A stretch of 64,000 nt of DNA from Candidatus Coxiella mudrowiae (GTDB lineage: Bacteria > Pseudomonadota > Gammaproteobacteria > Coxiellales > Coxiellaceae), in assembly GCA_001077715.1 (NCBI GenBank), contig CP011126.1:806001-870000 (forward strand), in the 5' to 3' direction. Positions 20,106-30,873 of this stretch are shown here, one piece after another. A program made the translations under genes and the position numbers. Every line of letters starts with the position of its first letter. Position 1 is the first letter of the stretch. The notes beneath the pieces are model-generated. The model did no database searches, had not been told where the DNA came from, and saw only the letters and a list, made by a program, of their open reading frames with translations.

Positions 20106-20906
20106 TCTCGGCAATCTTCCAGGTTAAACGAAGTAATTGGATACTTCGTTTATTAGCTAACATGATGGTTATTTTTAAGGAATTGATTTCAATCACTCAA
20201 TTGTATCGAAATTTTCTTTACTAATTTTAGTTCCAAAATAATCGTTGAAATCTTCAATTGGCGTCAGTGCTTGGACGATAAATTCATTTTCACTAAGTTG
20301 AGTAATATTAGGTTCTTCCTCTACGACATCAGTTTCATCTTCAATACTACGGACAATTTGTTCCAAAACATCTTCAATAGTAATTAGTCTGGAAACGCCA
20401 CCATACTCATCGACCATAATAGACATATGGTAGCGTTTTAATCGAAATTCTTTCAATAAAATGTCTAGCAGTTTACTCTCGGGAATAAAAACAGCCGGCC
20501 GTACGAGATCTTTAATTTGAATTTTTGCTTATTTTTCTTCAATAGTATATTGAAGAAAATCTTTAGCAAGTAAAATGCCAATCACTTCATCACGGCTTTC
20601 ACTAATTACCGGAAAGCGACGAGAATTTTTGGAATCAATGATAAGAGGGAGCGCTGACGGGGAGGGGCATCATGATTGATTACTACCATTTGAGCACGAG
20701 GAATCATGACATCACGAACTTTCATTTCGGAGACTTTTAAAACACCTTCAATCATCGCTAATGCCTCGCGATTGAGCAGTTAGCAGTTCACGTTCTTTCG
20801 CATCGTGAAGGAGTTCAATTAATTATTCACGGTCTTTGGGTTTTCGTAGTAAAACGTGACTTAAGCGTTCTAGCCAGGATCGGTGCGGGTGTGGTTCGTC
20901 GCTCAT
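20098..20906 (-). pseudogene. corC: CorC/HlyC family CBS-domain protein, broken
   Basis: CorC-type proteins are cytosolic CBS-domain proteins linked to magnesium and cobalt efflux. The start is at 20906 (MSDEPHPHRSWLERLSHVLL). Lesions include an in-frame TAA around 20822, frameshifts near 20770 and 20660, and an in-frame TAA near 20530. CBS material is legible: MKVRDVMIPRAQMVVI, then FPVISESRDEVIGILL and SIMVDEYGGVSRLITIEDVL. In the C-terminal CorC_HlyC domain the frame stops at 20193 after FDTIE, and only the last residues (LTWKIAENE, stop at 20098) remain beyond it, so an internal deletion has also removed the middle of that domain. Dead gene in an otherwise conserved operon. Confidence 0.85.
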
Positions 20907-20950
20907 TGTTTTTCACTGGTTTTATAAAAGGGATTATTGTATAACAAATA

Positions 20951-21430
20951 TTACCCATCTTCATAAGGATCCTTATAGCTGAGATAGCCGAGCTGAGACA
21001 ATATGTTAATTTCTAATCCTTCCATTTCTGCGGCTTCTTGTATTTCGATATGATCGTATCCTAACAAATGTAATACTCCGTGAATGACAAGATGGGCAAA
21101 ATGAGCTTCTAAGGATTTATTTTGTGCTTCAGCCTCTTCGGCGACTATAGGAGCGCAGATAGCTAAATCTCCAAGTGAATCCGAGGACAAGCCAAGAATA
21201 GGGTCTTCGGAAAAAGACAAAATATTCGTGGGCCCTTTTTTGTGGCGATAAGTTTCGTTCAATACGGCGCTTTCTTCGCGGTCAATAAAGCGAATTGTTA
21301 ATTCGGATAAATTTTTATCTAAGGTTGCTGGAACAAATTGAAAAGCAGTATTGACCCATTTCTGTAATTGTGAAAGAGTAGGAAGGGAAGAAAATTGGGT
21401 TGCATTTTGGACTTCAATATGAAGCTTCAT
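20951..21430 (-). CDS. ybeY: Endoribonuclease YbeY
   Basis: YbeY is a zinc-dependent single-strand endoribonuclease involved in 16S rRNA 3'-end maturation and 70S quality control. The metal site [15 protein letters not shown] supplies three histidines near the C-terminal third. I use the ATG at 21430 (159 residues, normal length), which overlaps the phoH stop; a longer reading frame upstream to 21592 lies inside phoH and is not conserved. The conserved TNILSFSED and LGDLAI segments are present. It stays intact although both neighbours, phoH and corC, are broken. Confidence 0.94.
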   Translation of the reverse strand: MKLHIEVQNATQFSSLPTLSQLQKWVNTAFQFVPATLDKNLSELTIRFIDREESAVLNETYRHKKGPTNILSFSEDPILGLSSDSLGDLAICAPIVAEEAEAQNKSLEAHFAHLVIHGVLHLLGYDHIEIQEAAEMEGLEINILSQLGYLSYKDPYEDG

Positions 21431-22401
21431 TCTCTTCTTCGTATGCTTCGATAATCCGCTGAACCACAGGGTGACGAACAATATCATTTGATTTGAAAAA
21501 AGTAAATTGGATTTCATCAATGTCCCGCAATAGGGGAATAGCGTGTCGTAAACCGGATTCTGTATATTTGGGCAAATCAGTTTGGCTGCCATCTCCTGTG
21601 ATTACCGCTTTAGAACGAAAACTTATACGAGTTAAAAACATTTTCATTTGTTCTTTAGTGGCGTTTTGTGCTTCATCCAAAATCAGAAATAAATCGTTTA
21701 ATGTTCGCCCGCGCATATACGCCAATGGTGCAATTTCAATGCTTCCTTTTTCTAATAATTGATTTACTTTAACAAGCCCCAGCATCTCAAAAAGCACGTC
21801 GTATAAATGACATAAGTAAGGATCAATTTTTTGGGTTAAATCTCCAGGCAAATAACCCAATTTTTCTCCAGCTTCCACAGCAGGACGTGTTAACACAGTG
21901 CGGGAAACTTCTTCTTTTTCTAAAGCTGCAATTGCACATGCAACAGCCAGAAATGTTTTCTCAGTTCCTGATTGACCAATCCCAAAATTAATATCGTACT
22001 TCTGCATGGCATTGAGGTAATGCTGTTGATTAGGGGTACGTGCCTTCACCCGTAATTGGCTGACTTTAAGTTCGTATTCGGCTTTTTCTTTATGCGAACT
22101 TTCGGGAGTTTGATAATTGATTTCTTGAATATGCAGCAAAACTTCATTGGCTGTAATATTTCGTCGATAGGCTGTTTCTTTATAAAGACTTTTCAACACT
22201 TCTGCCGCTTTGTCTACAGACTTGGGAATGCCAATTGGGAATGCCAATAATTTCGAAGTTATTGCTGGGATTATTAATTTCTACCCCGAGATAGCGTTCA
22301 ATCAAATGCAAATTTTCATCAAATTGACCGCGAAGCCTGGCGAGCCGTTTATTGTTATCTGGCGTTAATTTGATCCGTCGTGTTGATTCAGAAGGTTCCA
22401 A
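21414..22401 (-). pseudogene. phoH: PhoH-like ATPase, broken by 13-bp duplication
   Basis: PhoH (YbeZ) is a P-loop ATPase functioning with YbeY. The N-terminal piece starts at 22401 and keeps the family reading up to FEIIGIP; the C-terminal piece then resumes with [16 protein letters not shown] in another frame. The cause is visible: a perfect 13-bp head-to-tail duplication at 22222-22247. Removing one copy restores an unbroken frame. A second defect is the Walker A motif, which reads GQSGTEKT where GxxGTGKT is expected: the Gly before Lys is replaced by Glu. The Walker B-like [11 protein letters not shown] and GDGSQTDLP are intact. The duplication looks recent, but the Walker change suggests the gene was already relaxed. 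Confidence 0.9.
22222..22247. repeat. 13-bp perfect tandem duplication in phoH
   Basis: Copies at 22222-22234 and 22235-22247 (ttgggaatgccaa on the plus strand) are identical and adjacent. The extra copy shifts the phoH frame by +1. Confidence 0.97.
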
Positions 22402-22411
22402 CTTATCGTCC

Positions 22412-23731
22412 TTAACACACTTCGCCCAACAAGGAATTTAGGCGGGCTTCTTTAATTCTAATTGTCACCATTTTTCCAATCAATGCTCCTTCTCCTACAA
22501 AATTCACCACTCGATTATTTTCTGTTCGACCGCTGAGTTGATCAGGGTATTTTTTTGAGGGTCCCGTAACTAAAACCCGTTGTTGAGTTTCTACCATCGA
22601 TTGGCTGATTTCCGCAGCTTTTATTTGGATACGATTTTGTAAAATTGCTAAACGTTCTTTTTTAACCGTAAGAGGGACATCATCGGGTAATTGGGCAGCA
22701 GGCGTACCCGGGCGAGGACTATAAATAAAACTGAAAGAATGGTCGAAACCAATCTCGTGAATGAAATTTATGGTAGATTGGAAATCTGCCTCTGTCTCTC
22801 CCGGAAAACCGACGATAAAATCTGAAGAAATACTAATGCTAGGTCGAACCTGACGCAGTTTACGAATTTTGGATTTAAATTCGAGGGTGGTATAGTTACG
22901 TTTCATAGCCACTAAGATTCGGTCAGAACCACTTTGGACCGGTAAATGGAGGTGATTGACCAGTTTGGGCTCTTCGGCATAAGCATCAATTAAATTTTCT
23001 GAAAAAGCAGAAGGGTGAGAAGTGGTAAAGCGAATTCTCTTTATTTCTTCGATGGCCGCCAAATAATGAATGAGTAAAGCTAAGTCGGCTATCTGCCCGT
23101 CATGCATAAGACCACGATAATCATTAACATTTTGACCGAGCAAGGTAATTTCTCGAACGCCTTGCTGGGTTAAACTGACGACTTCAGCAATGACGTCATC
23201 AAATGGCCGGCTAATTTCCTCACCCCGTGTATAAGGGACCACGCAAAAGGTACAATATTTGCTGCATCCTTCCATAATGGAAACAAAAGCTGAGGGACCC
23301 TCTGCGCGAGGTTCAGGCAAGCGATCAAATTTTTCAATTTCCGGGAAAGTTATGTCTATAACCGATTTTTTAAATTGGGCTACTTTCTTTAACAGTTCCG
23401 GCAATCGGTGTAAGGTCTGTGGCCCGAAAACGATGTCTACAAAGGGGGCACATCTTAAAATACTATCTCCTTCTTGGCTTGCCACACAACCTCCAACGCC
23501 AATGATCACATGAGGTCGTTTTTCTTTTAAGGGCCTCCATCGCCCTAATTCAGAAAATACTTTTTCTTGAGCTTTTTCTCGTACAGAGCATGTGTTAAGT
23601 AATAGAACATCCGCGCTTTCGAGATTAGAAGTCAACTCCAGGCCATGAGAAACATGAAGAACATCCGCCATTTTGGCAGAATCGTACTCATTCATCTGGC
23701 AGCCGTGTGTTTTAATGTAAAGCTTCTTCAT
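22412..23731 (-). CDS. miaB: tRNA-2-methylthio-N6-dimethylallyladenosine synthase
   Basis: A 439-residue radical SAM methylthiotransferase that converts i6A37 to ms2i6A37 in tRNAs reading UNN codons. The auxiliary cluster domain has Cys in [23 protein letters not shown] and [11 protein letters not shown]. The radical SAM cluster motif CxxxCxxC is [10 protein letters not shown]-terminal TRAM domain ends the protein. It is the first gene of the miaB-phoH-ybeY-corC-lnt operon. All seven expected cluster-related positions are present and the length is normal. Confidence 0.96.
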   Translation of the reverse strand: MKKLYIKTHGCQMNEYDSAKMADVLHVSHGLELTSNLESADVLLLNTCSVREKAQEKVFSELGRWRPLKEKRPHVIIGVGGCVASQEGDSILRCAPFVDIVFGPQTLHRLPELLKKVAQFKKSVIDITFPEIEKFDRLPEPRAEGPSAFVSIMEGCSKYCTFCVVPYTRGEEISRPFDDVIAEVVSLTQQGVREITLLGQNVNDYRGLMHDGQIADLALLIHYLAAIEEIKRIRFTTSHPSAFSENLIDAYAEEPKLVNHLHLPVQSGSDRILVAMKRNYTTLEFKSKIRKLRQVRPSISISSDFIVGFPGETEADFQSTINFIHEIGFDHSFSFIYSPRPGTPAAQLPDDVPLTVKKERLAILQNRIQIKAAEISQSMVETQQRVLVTGPSKKYPDQLSGRTENNRVVNFVGEGALIGKMVTIRIKEARLNSLLGEVC

Positions 23732-23836
23732 GAGTGATCAAATTCTACACAGTAATCAATGCACTAATCAATATCTGGATTCATCTTTGGCAAAGCGTTA
23801 AGCATCATTCAGCTAAGATAACCTTTTTCGTTTTAT

Positions 23837-25486
23837 TCAATGACTTTCCACTTCTTCATCGGGCACCGTCGTTGGAATACCCGTGGTCACTTCTTCTTCG
23901 AAACGAGCGAGTGTATCTTTCACATGCTTATCACTGGCTCGAAACGAAACAGCCAGATAAAGGGAAATAAGCGATAAAATACCAAGATATAAAAAATCCC
24001 AGCCAAAGGAAATCGCTTCGCGCCCTCCACCGTAAGAGCCTAAATAGGAAATAAGGCTCAGTCCAATTAGATAAGGCCACATCCAAAGAGAAGCGCGCCA
24101 ATTCATATGGATGCCACGAGGGCGTTCAGAAAACAATCGATAAATGATGAAGAGCAAAAAAGACACCACCAAACTAATTCCCAATTTAGAAACGACACCC
24201 CAGCCTGTCCAATATATGATGAGAGTACAAATATAAAAGCCAATGAAACTCCATATCGTTGCTAATGGTAAACGAAAAACTCGTTTATGGTTTGGCAATT
24301 GATAACGCAGCGATAAACAACAAATAGGCCCCGTGATGTAAGAAAGGGCGATAATTGATGACATGAATTCCGCCATAGCATACCATCCTTGGAAGGGTAA
24401 GAAAAATGTCATGCCAACAATAAAATTAATAAGAACGGCTTTGGCAGGAATCCCTTTTTTATTTACCTCTTGCAAAAATTTAGGTAATTGGCGGTTAGTG
24501 CTTAATCCATACAAAGTTCGCGCTGCACTGGTACTATAGACAAGACCTGCGGCACTTGTGGCCACTAGCGCATCGACATAAATCAAAATTGCCATCCAAG
24601 AGAGGCCTAGCGTCATCAAAAGCCCAGCTAAAGGCCTTGCATCACCAATAAAATGTATGTAGAGCCAACCTTTTGATAAGCTGTGAGGACTTAAGGCACC
24701 AATGAAACCAATTTGAAATAGTAAATGAATAATTAATACGATAGCTAAACTGCCAAGAATAGCAACCATAACAGTACGGCTTGGATTTTCTGCCTCCCCT
24801 GCGAGTTCCACCGCCTGTTTAAAACCATTAAAAGCAAACAAAATGCCTCCAGTGGCTAACGCAGCGAAAACTCCTTTCCAACCATTGGGGAGGAATCCAC
24901 CGTATCGGAGATTAGCAAAATTATGTGGATGAAAAGACACGATCATAAGCACAATAGCAGTCAAAATGGGAATAATTAACTTCCAAAATGAGAAAATGTT
25001 ATTGAGACGAGTAATGAAGCGGATGGAATAAATATTAATCAAGCTAAAGCCCATCATCATAAACGTAGCGATAAGATAACCTTCTGAACTCAACCCATGT
25101 ACGCCAGCGCCATGTTGGCGAATCAAATCGGGCCAGTAGTTGGTAGAATATTGGATCATCGCCTGAACTTCAGTGGCTGGGGCTGTCATTAAATTAAACC
25201 ACGTAATCCAGCCAAAAAATAAGCTGACGAAGGTTCCATGAGTTAATTGGGGAAATCGCGTACTCCCCCCAGTAATGGGAAACATGGTGGCTATTTCTGC
25301 ATAGGTGAGTGCGACAATCACTACCAACACTCCCCCGAAAATCCAAGCTAGGATTGAAGCAGGTCCCGCTAAACGGCCCACGTACAAGAAGCTAAAGAGC
25401 CATCCGGAACCAATCATAGCGCTCACAGCAGACATCATTAAACCAATTGGACCAATGCGTCGTTTGTAAGCATGAATATTGTTCAT
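23837..25486 (-). CDS. APC superfamily amino acid permease
   Basis: An inner-membrane amino acid/polyamine/organocation (APC) transporter of 549 residues with about 12-14 hydrophobic segments. The first helix carries the substrate-binding glycine motif SAMIGSGWLF, typical of the family, and GGILFAFNGFKQAVELAGE marks helix 6. The ATG at 25486 is preceded by AGGAG at good spacing; the ORF could be read 5 codons further upstream but without a better site. The substrate cannot be told from sequence. The C-terminus is a charged tail (EEEVTTGIPTTVPDEEVESH). It is transcribed towards miaB, 105 bp away. Import of host amino acids would fit the intact glutamate dehydrogenase in this window. Confidence 0.9.
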   Translation of the reverse strand: MNNIHAYKRRIGPIGLMMSAVSAMIGSGWLFSFLYVGRLAGPASILAWIFGGVLVVIVALTYAEIATMFPITGGSTRFPQLTHGTFVSLFFGWITWFNLMTAPATEVQAMIQYSTNYWPDLIRQHGAGVHGLSSEGYLIATFMMMGFSLINIYSIRFITRLNNIFSFWKLIIPILTAIVLMIVSFHPHNFANLRYGGFLPNGWKGVFAALATGGILFAFNGFKQAVELAGEAENPSRTVMVAILGSLAIVLIIHLLFQIGFIGALSPHSLSKGWLYIHFIGDARPLAGLLMTLGLSWMAILIYVDALVATSAAGLVYSTSAARTLYGLSTNRQLPKFLQEVNKKGIPAKAVLINFIVGMTFFLPFQGWYAMAEFMSSIIALSYITGPICCLSLRYQLPNHKRVFRLPLATIWSFIGFYICTLIIYWTGWGVVSKLGISLVVSFLLFIIYRLFSERPRGIHMNWRASLWMWPYLIGLSLISYLGSYGGGREAISFGWDFLYLGILSLISLYLAVSFRASDKHVKDTLARFEEEVTTGIPTTVPDEEVESH

Positions 25487-25501
25487 AACATCTCCTGGCA
25501 T

Positions 25502-25794
25502 GACCAGAAATTTAGAGGAGATAATTATCCACTAACTTCAAGCTCATGGCGCACAAACGCTGAGATTATAACTGCTTTTCCCTAGTGGGTTCAAATCACA
25601 CTGCTACAGGATAATAAATGAACAAGCAAATGAAGAACCTCTAAATATAGTTCGAGCGAATGAGCTAGGGAGGGTTGGAGGGTTAGGGGGGGTTCTTCCC
25701 AAATTATTACATTTCGTTCTCGCAATATATGGGTGACTTTTAAGTTAAAAAACAACGAACAAAATTTTCTTTCGCTTCTCGGTTGGTTTTCTTT
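25502..25794. other. Intergenic region upstream of the permease
   Basis: I see no gene. It presumably holds the permease promoter on the minus strand and includes an imperfect G-rich stretch (about 25668-25695). Confidence 0.35.
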
Positions 25795-26250
25795 TCATTC
25801 TATTTCCTTTGGGCCTTTAACACAAAGTTTATGACTTGTGCCTCTTCTTGAGAAATAATCGATTGGGGGATTAGAAAGTTTTGTCTCGGCCTTAAGTAAA
25901 GCGATAACAAAATCTTTATGTTTGTTTTTTTCTGCTAAATAGAGGGCTTTCGAACCTTCGTAGGTTTGAATATTTTTTAAGGTATTTTTATATTGAGTAT
26001 TGAGGATTTTCTTTTTCGCTAAGAAAAAACTGAATGTTCCCCAAAGCTCCTACCAAAGCAGTAGCTTGAATCGGAGTTAGCCCTTCAGGAGGAAGGAAGG
26101 CGGAAAGTGTACGCCTGCTTGCCCTAAGGTCAGGAGGCAATCCCAATGCCCGTTTTGAGCGGCTTCACAACCTACCTCAGCTGCTCTTCTGCTATATTTT
26201 TAATCTACTGCTGAATGGTCAGCAGAGTGAGTAAGTAATCAATAATTTCT
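25795..26250 (-). pseudogene. Ankyrin-repeat protein remnant
   Basis: The minus strand reads, in shifting frames, pieces with ankyrin-like character: AAQNGHWDCLLTL near 26155 (the canonical A-xxGHxxxLxxL helix pair), LTPIQATALVGALGN, and YEGSKALYLAEKNKHKDFV near 25950. Stops and frameshifts are frequent. Ankyrin proteins are frequent Dot/Icm effectors in Coxiella, but the source of this one is unknown. The N-terminus is not identifiable. Confidence 0.55.
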
Positions 26251-26399
26251 TTCCAGCTATTTTTAACCGCTATCGCGCTAAGATGGAAAAAATAGCGAAA
26301 TTAAAGCTTATTTTTTGATCGTAAATTTGGCCAAGTAAACCGCTGGAAATAGTTCGCAGGTAACCGATGGATCCAGCCTGGTTATTGTGGCGAGTGAAA

Positions 26400-26718
26400 A
26401 GCAGTAAAAAAATATAATTTGCCTATTTTTAGTGCGAATTAGAGATGTGCAATGCGCTGCTCTAGCACCCGAGGTAATGGACTTGGACCTGTTTTTGCAG
26501 CGTAATCAATTGATGCTCGAAGATATTGATTATTAGGAAATTAATGAAGCCTTTGTAGCTACCGTATTGGCTTGTATAACGGCGTGGGCGTTGGAACTAG
26601 TGGTGCGTGCTTAGTGCTTCATTTATTAGAGATATTAAAACGTAAAAAAGCCAAACGAGGCATTGCAGCTCTTTGCATTGGAGGGGGGAAGCGGAAAAAT
26701 TTTATTGGAGAGGGAATA
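26400..26718 (+). pseudogene. fadA: C-terminal remnant of FadA thiolase
   Basis: Only the last third of a thiolase is left, in shifting frames. EINEAFVATVLA (about 26545-26580) is the conserved region around the active-site His loop, ACLVLHLLEILKRKKAKRGI corresponds to the helix after GGAIALGHP, and ALCIGGG contains the C-terminal catalytic cysteine. The gene ends in LLERE with a stop directly before fadB. The N-terminal domain with the acyl-accepting Cys is not found upstream. FadA would cleave 3-ketoacyl-CoA in beta-oxidation. Confidence 0.75.
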
Positions 26719-26721
26719 ATT

Positions 26722-28599
26722 ATGGTTGAAAAATAAACTTGCAAACATTGGCGGATGAAAACGGACGATGAAGAAATTCTTTGTCTTACGATTGACCGCG
26801 AAGATGTGTCGATTAATTCCATGAATCGAGAGATTTTCACAGAATTTGATCAGATTCTTGATTTCCCTTGTAGACGAAAAACCCAAACCAGTTATTTTAT
26901 TATCCAGAAAGAAAATAGGATTTATTGCCTGTGCTGATATTAAGCAATTTGTAGATTTAAAAAACGAAGAAGAAGCTTTTGACCTCATTTACCAGGCTTA
27001 ATTAGTACTGGATAAATTGGAAGCCTTGTCTATACCAACCGTTACCATGATTACTGATTTTTGTTTGGGTGGTGGCTTAGAAGTGGCTTTAGCATGTCGC
27101 TATCAGGTGGCTAAAGATGATAAAGCCAGGATTATTGCCTTTCCGGAAGTAAAATTAGGAATTCATCCAGGATGGGGGTGGAACCATTCGTCTGCCTAAA
27201 TTGATTGGTGCACCTAAAGCAATGAACATCATGTTACAAGGTGCGGCTATTTCCGCGAAAAAAGCTCCTAAATTAGGTATTGTGGATGTAGTAGCCGTGT
27301 GTTGCCCACGAGAATTAAAGCGCACTGCTCATTATTTCGATTTACAAAAACCTACTCCCGAGTTAATCGAGCCCCCATTATCCTGCCCCTTATGCTATCG
27401 TGGATAATTGGATGAAATCTGGTGTTAGTCAAGATCGTTATTTAACAGAAGCCAAATCTATTGTGAAATTAATGCTCATAGAAAATAGCAGTTATGGTGG
27501 TTCGGGTGTGATGGGGAGGGATATTGCAGCTTGGTGTACTCTTCAGAGAATGTGGGTAACTTTACAAGATCAATCCGCAGAAAAACTAGTGCCAGCCATT
27601 AGGCGAGTCTATTCTTTGTATAAGAAAAAGTTGGAGGTGCCTCGATTAATCCAAGAAGCGATGGATCGTTTACAACCCGATGCAGAAGGGAACGGGATTT
27701 GTACGGCAGATTTAATTATTGAAGCTGTATTTGAAGACCTAAAAGTAAAACAGAATCTCTTTAAATCAATTAAGCCGCAATTAAAATCGGAAGCCATTTT
27801 AGCAACAAACAGCATCCAGTCTTTCTTTGGATGAGCTGGCTTCGATTTTAAAAAATCCAGAACGATTAGTAAATCCAGAACGATTAGTGGCGATTCATTT
27901 TTTCAACCCAGTAGCAAAAACCGCCCTTGGTTGAAGTGGCGAAAGGTCAAAAAACGGCTCCTGCTATTTTTGAAAAGCGGTAGCTTTTGTAGGGGAGATT
28001 GATAAATTGCCTTTGTTCGTTAGCATTAGACCGGATTTTTTTAGTTAATCGGGCAATTATGGCGTATTTGTTAGAAGCTAATCGATATTTAATGGATGGA
28101 TTTTCTATGGAATTAATTGATAAGGCGGCAGTAGATTTCGGAATGCCAGTGGGACCTATTGAATTAGCGGATCAAGTTGGATTGGATATTTGTTTGTCGG
28201 TAGCCAATCATTTGAACCGTTTTTATGAGGATGAAATTGCTCAAAGGTTGGAAGCTTTAGTTAAAGAGGCTATCTCGGAGTGAAAACTGGCCAAGGATTT
28301 TATCAGTATCGAGACGGAAAAGGCAGGAGCAAAAAATATGTCGAGTGAGTCTGCTAATTCCTGATTTGACGAATCGATTAATATTACGACTTTTAAACGA
28401 AGTAATGAAATGTTTGCATGAAAGTGTTGTTGAAAATGAGGATCTGGCAGACGCCGGAGTTATATTCGGTACAGATTTCGGACCTTTTCGTGGAGGGCCT
28501 ATTCATTATGCCAAAAGCATAGGTACGAAAGAAATAATAAAAACTTTAGAACGCTTGAAGCAACAATACGGTGAGCGATTTGCTCCTAGAGTGTGTTAG
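26722..28599 (+). pseudogene. fadB: FadB-type fatty acid oxidation multifunctional protein, broken
   Basis: The trifunctional hydratase/isomerase plus 3-hydroxyacyl-CoA dehydrogenase. It starts at 26722 with an in-frame TAA at codon 5. The enoyl-CoA hydratase part reads DDEEILCLTIDREDVSIN, CADIKQFVDLKNEEEAF and TDFCLGGGLEVALACRYQV. Dehydrogenase material reads SGVMGRDIAAWC (degenerate NAD-binding loop), TADLIIEAVFEDLKVKQN, NRAIMAYLLEANRYLMDG and MPVGPIELADQVGLDI. At least eight frameshifts or stops separate them, and an 18-bp in-frame duplication lies at 27853-27888. Considerable deletions shorten it versus the normal length of over 700 codons. Clearly dead. Confidence 0.9.
27853..27888. repeat. 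18-bp perfect tandem duplication in fadB
   Basis: Copies at 27853-27870 and 27871-27888 are identical. The event is in frame and repeats NPERLV in the dehydrogenase part of the fadB pseudogene. Confidence 0.96.
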
Positions 28600-28601
28600 C
28601 A

Positions 28602-29400
28602 ATGAGTTTATACCCTGCAGGGCAAGAGCCCCTTTCTTATTTAATTGGCCAGTCTTTGAAAATATTACGGAGTTATTTTTAAAGCAATATTTCCTGTAAC
28701 TCTACTAGGCGCTGTCATTAAAAATCTGTATTCGCATTTGGGAAGTATATCTTCCCGCCATTGGTTGTATTTGATCCTATTTTTCATTATCGTTTTGTTA
28801 GAAATTTATCTGTGGGTGGGGTGGTCGCTTTGTATGAAGCCGATGCAATTTTTAAGGGCATACTGATAAAATTAATTCAAGTATTTAGAAATGTCTACTT
28901 TAAGTTCTCATTAGTGTATTCGGAATTTTTTATTTTTATTATTGGTGCTTGTTTATTATTTTTTATTGGTTACTTCTTAAGTAATTTAATTGCATTATTT
29001 TTTTGTGCATTAACCTCTTTTCGAACTTTGTTAGTATTAGTTTTTATTGGCTTCTCTTTGATGATTTTCTTTGTTTTATTTTTTCCTTTTGTACTCTAAT
29101 TGGTGTTGAAGCGGCTGAGTGTATGGGAAGGATTTCATTAAAGTGCATGCTAGGTAGGATATAAAAACTGGTTACGAGTTTTTGTCTTATACTCTGCCTA
29201 TCTATTTTTTCTTCTTATTGTTTTGCCAACAACTTTACGCGGTAAATGGCTAATGGAGCATCATTTAAGTTTAATTTTTGATGCCATTATGCCATTATAT
29301 TTTTAGTTTTTGGACCATTTTTAATTTACCATTTTTCTTTTAAACGACTTGCGATTCCCCTAGGGGGTATACATTAATCGCAATGAGTTTTGAGAAGATT
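28602..29400 (+). pseudogene. Polytopic membrane protein remnant
   Basis: The start at 28602 follows the fadB stop closely. After about 25 residues (PAGQEPLSYLIGQSLKILRS) the frame changes repeatedly, but every frame gives hydrophobic stretches, such as WLYLILFFIIVLLEIYLW near 28765 and VYSEFFIFIIGACLLFFIGYF near 28930. It ends by about 29380. It was probably a protein with five or six membrane segments. I do not recognise the family. Confidence 0.5.
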
Positions 29401-29406
29401 TATCTT

Positions 29407-29438
29407 ATTTTAGTCGACTAGGATTTTAGTCGACTAGG
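29407..29438. repeat. 16-bp perfect tandem duplication
   Basis: Copies of attttagtcgactagg at 29407-29422 and 29423-29438. Each copy contains the SalI-like palindrome gtcgac. Confidence 0.95.
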
Positions 29439-29439
29439 T

Positions 29440-30176
29440 AAGGTTTAAGAATAGGTAAAAAGTGTCTGTTAAATTCTTTCAGCACTGCTTGGTTTTCACT
29501 CCATAATTTTATTTCCAAATAGTGGGATTGGATACAATATCCCAAATTGGACTGGGAATCGCGCATTAATTTTTCTAACTGACTGGCTAAAAGCCCTTCA
29601 TTAGCATTAATTAACAGCCAAGATTTTCAATAAATTTTGTAAGGATAGTTTTTTTTGCAATTTCGGCAAAACAAGGTCGTGAAAAATAGGAAACCATTAT
29701 TTTGGTGGCCCTAGTAACATAAAAATGTGTTTCTCTTGGTGCTGAAAATAGCAAGCTGCTGCTGTTCCGTTAGTGTTGTGGATGGGTTCGGCGCCTTCTG
29801 GTAATAATCGCTTGTTGACGATTAGTGTCCAGAATAGGGTATCCTTTATTTAGTAAGTCAATCAACAATCCATTGCAAAGCTTCCTCACGAAAAACTAAG
29901 CGACAACTTAAAGCGGATGAAAGAACATAACGCGTGCGATAATTAACAGTGGGTCCAAACTTTCCAATCATAATCAATCAAGGCAAGGCTTCGTGACTGG
30001 AAAATAAATAACGAATGGCTTGCTTAATTTCTTGTTGATCATCCTCAACGATAATTCGCTGACCGGGCCTGGATATTATTTTTAATTAATAGTATGAACA
30101 AAATGAGTGGCATTTGTTTGAAGGGTATCCCCGTTGATAAGCTTTTTCCCGGTAGCAACGAAATCGACTCGTTTTT
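29440..30176 (-). pseudogene. Unrecognised decayed gene upstream of ferredoxin stop
   Basis: The minus strand shows protein-like pieces in three frames: RPGQRIIVEDDQQEIKQA and IRYLFSSHEALA near 30050-30000, GPTVNYRTRYVLSSALSCRL near 29950, and LPEGAEPIHNTNGTAAACYF near 29770. No single frame is longer than about 40 codons. I cannot assign a family. It lies directly downstream of the ferredoxin gene on the same strand and may once have been in its transcript. Confidence 0.4.
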
Positions 30177-30512
30177 TTATTCCGACCATTCGTGTTCTAG
30201 ATATTGAAGCTTGTCGGGGGTATCCGCCCAATCATCAGCGTCTTCCGGAGCTTCTTTTTTGGCAGTAATAATAGGCCACTGCTTGGCAAGTTCTGCATTG
30301 AGTTTTAGAAAAGATTGCTTTTCTTCGGGTAAGTCGTCTTCAGCAAAGATAGCATCGACGGGGCATTCCGGAACGCAAAGATTGCAATCAATGCATTCGT
30401 CGGGATCGATGACTAGCATGTTGGGCCCTTCGTGGAAACAATCTACAGGACAGACTTCCACGCAGTCTGTGTACTTGCAACGTATACAATTATCGATTAC
30501 AATAAAAGTCAT
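30177..30512 (-). CDS. fdxA: 7Fe-type ferredoxin FdxA
   Basis: A 111-residue ferredoxin that carries one 3Fe-4S and one 4Fe-4S cluster. The first cluster motif begins at Cys9 ([18 protein letters not shown]), the second is [17 protein letters not shown] (about residues 40-56). The long C-terminal extension after the clusters (to residue 111) is typical of this group. The protein is soluble and would pass electrons to a cytosolic reductase; the large flavoprotein at 31576 is a possible partner but only by proximity. Divergent from ibaG; the shared upstream region (30513-30627) must hold both promoters. Confidence 0.93.
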   Translation of the reverse strand: MTFIVIDNCIRCKYTDCVEVCPVDCFHEGPNMLVIDPDECIDCNLCVPECPVDAIFAEDDLPEEKQSFLKLNAELAKQWPIITAKKEAPEDADDWADTPDKLQYLEHEWSE

Positions 30513-30627
30513 ATCATAATAGCTCCCTGGAAATTATAGTGTAACGAAAAATGTAATTAAAGCTATTATTAATTGCCCTAAAATTAAAATCGTATTTCTA
30601 TAACAAAAACAACTTCAGTGAGCACTT

Positions 30628-30873
30628 ATGGTAACGGCGGATGATATCAAAAGTTGGATTGAAGCTGGTTTGTCCGAGAGCCAAGTTGTTTTTGTGGAGG
30701 GAGATGGGCAGCATTTTGAAGCAGTGGTTTTATGTTCTGCATTTGAAGGCAAAAACCGAGTAGCTCGTCATCGTATGGTTTACGATGCTCTTGGGAATCG
30801 CATGGAATCCGATATTCACGCCCTTTCTTTAAAAACGTATACGCTGGATGAGTATAAAACGATTCCCAGCTAA
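30628..30873 (+). CDS. ibaG: BolA/IbaG family protein
   Basis: An 81-residue BolA-like protein of the IbaG (YrbA) type. The family binds a 2Fe-2S cluster together with monothiol CGFS glutaredoxins, and a grxD gene follows here. Recognisable are the strand VVFVEGDGQHFEAVVLC, the conserved RHRMVYDALGNRM helix (with the invariant RxR-VY pattern), and the expected HALSLKTYTLDEY end. Its last 15 bp, including the stop codon, form the left arm of a 34-bp inverted repeat (30858-30891). Complete. Confidence 0.92.
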   Translation: MVTADDIKSWIEAGLSESQVVFVEGDGQHFEAVVLCSAFEGKNRVARHRMVYDALGNRMESDIHALSLKTYTLDEYKTIPS

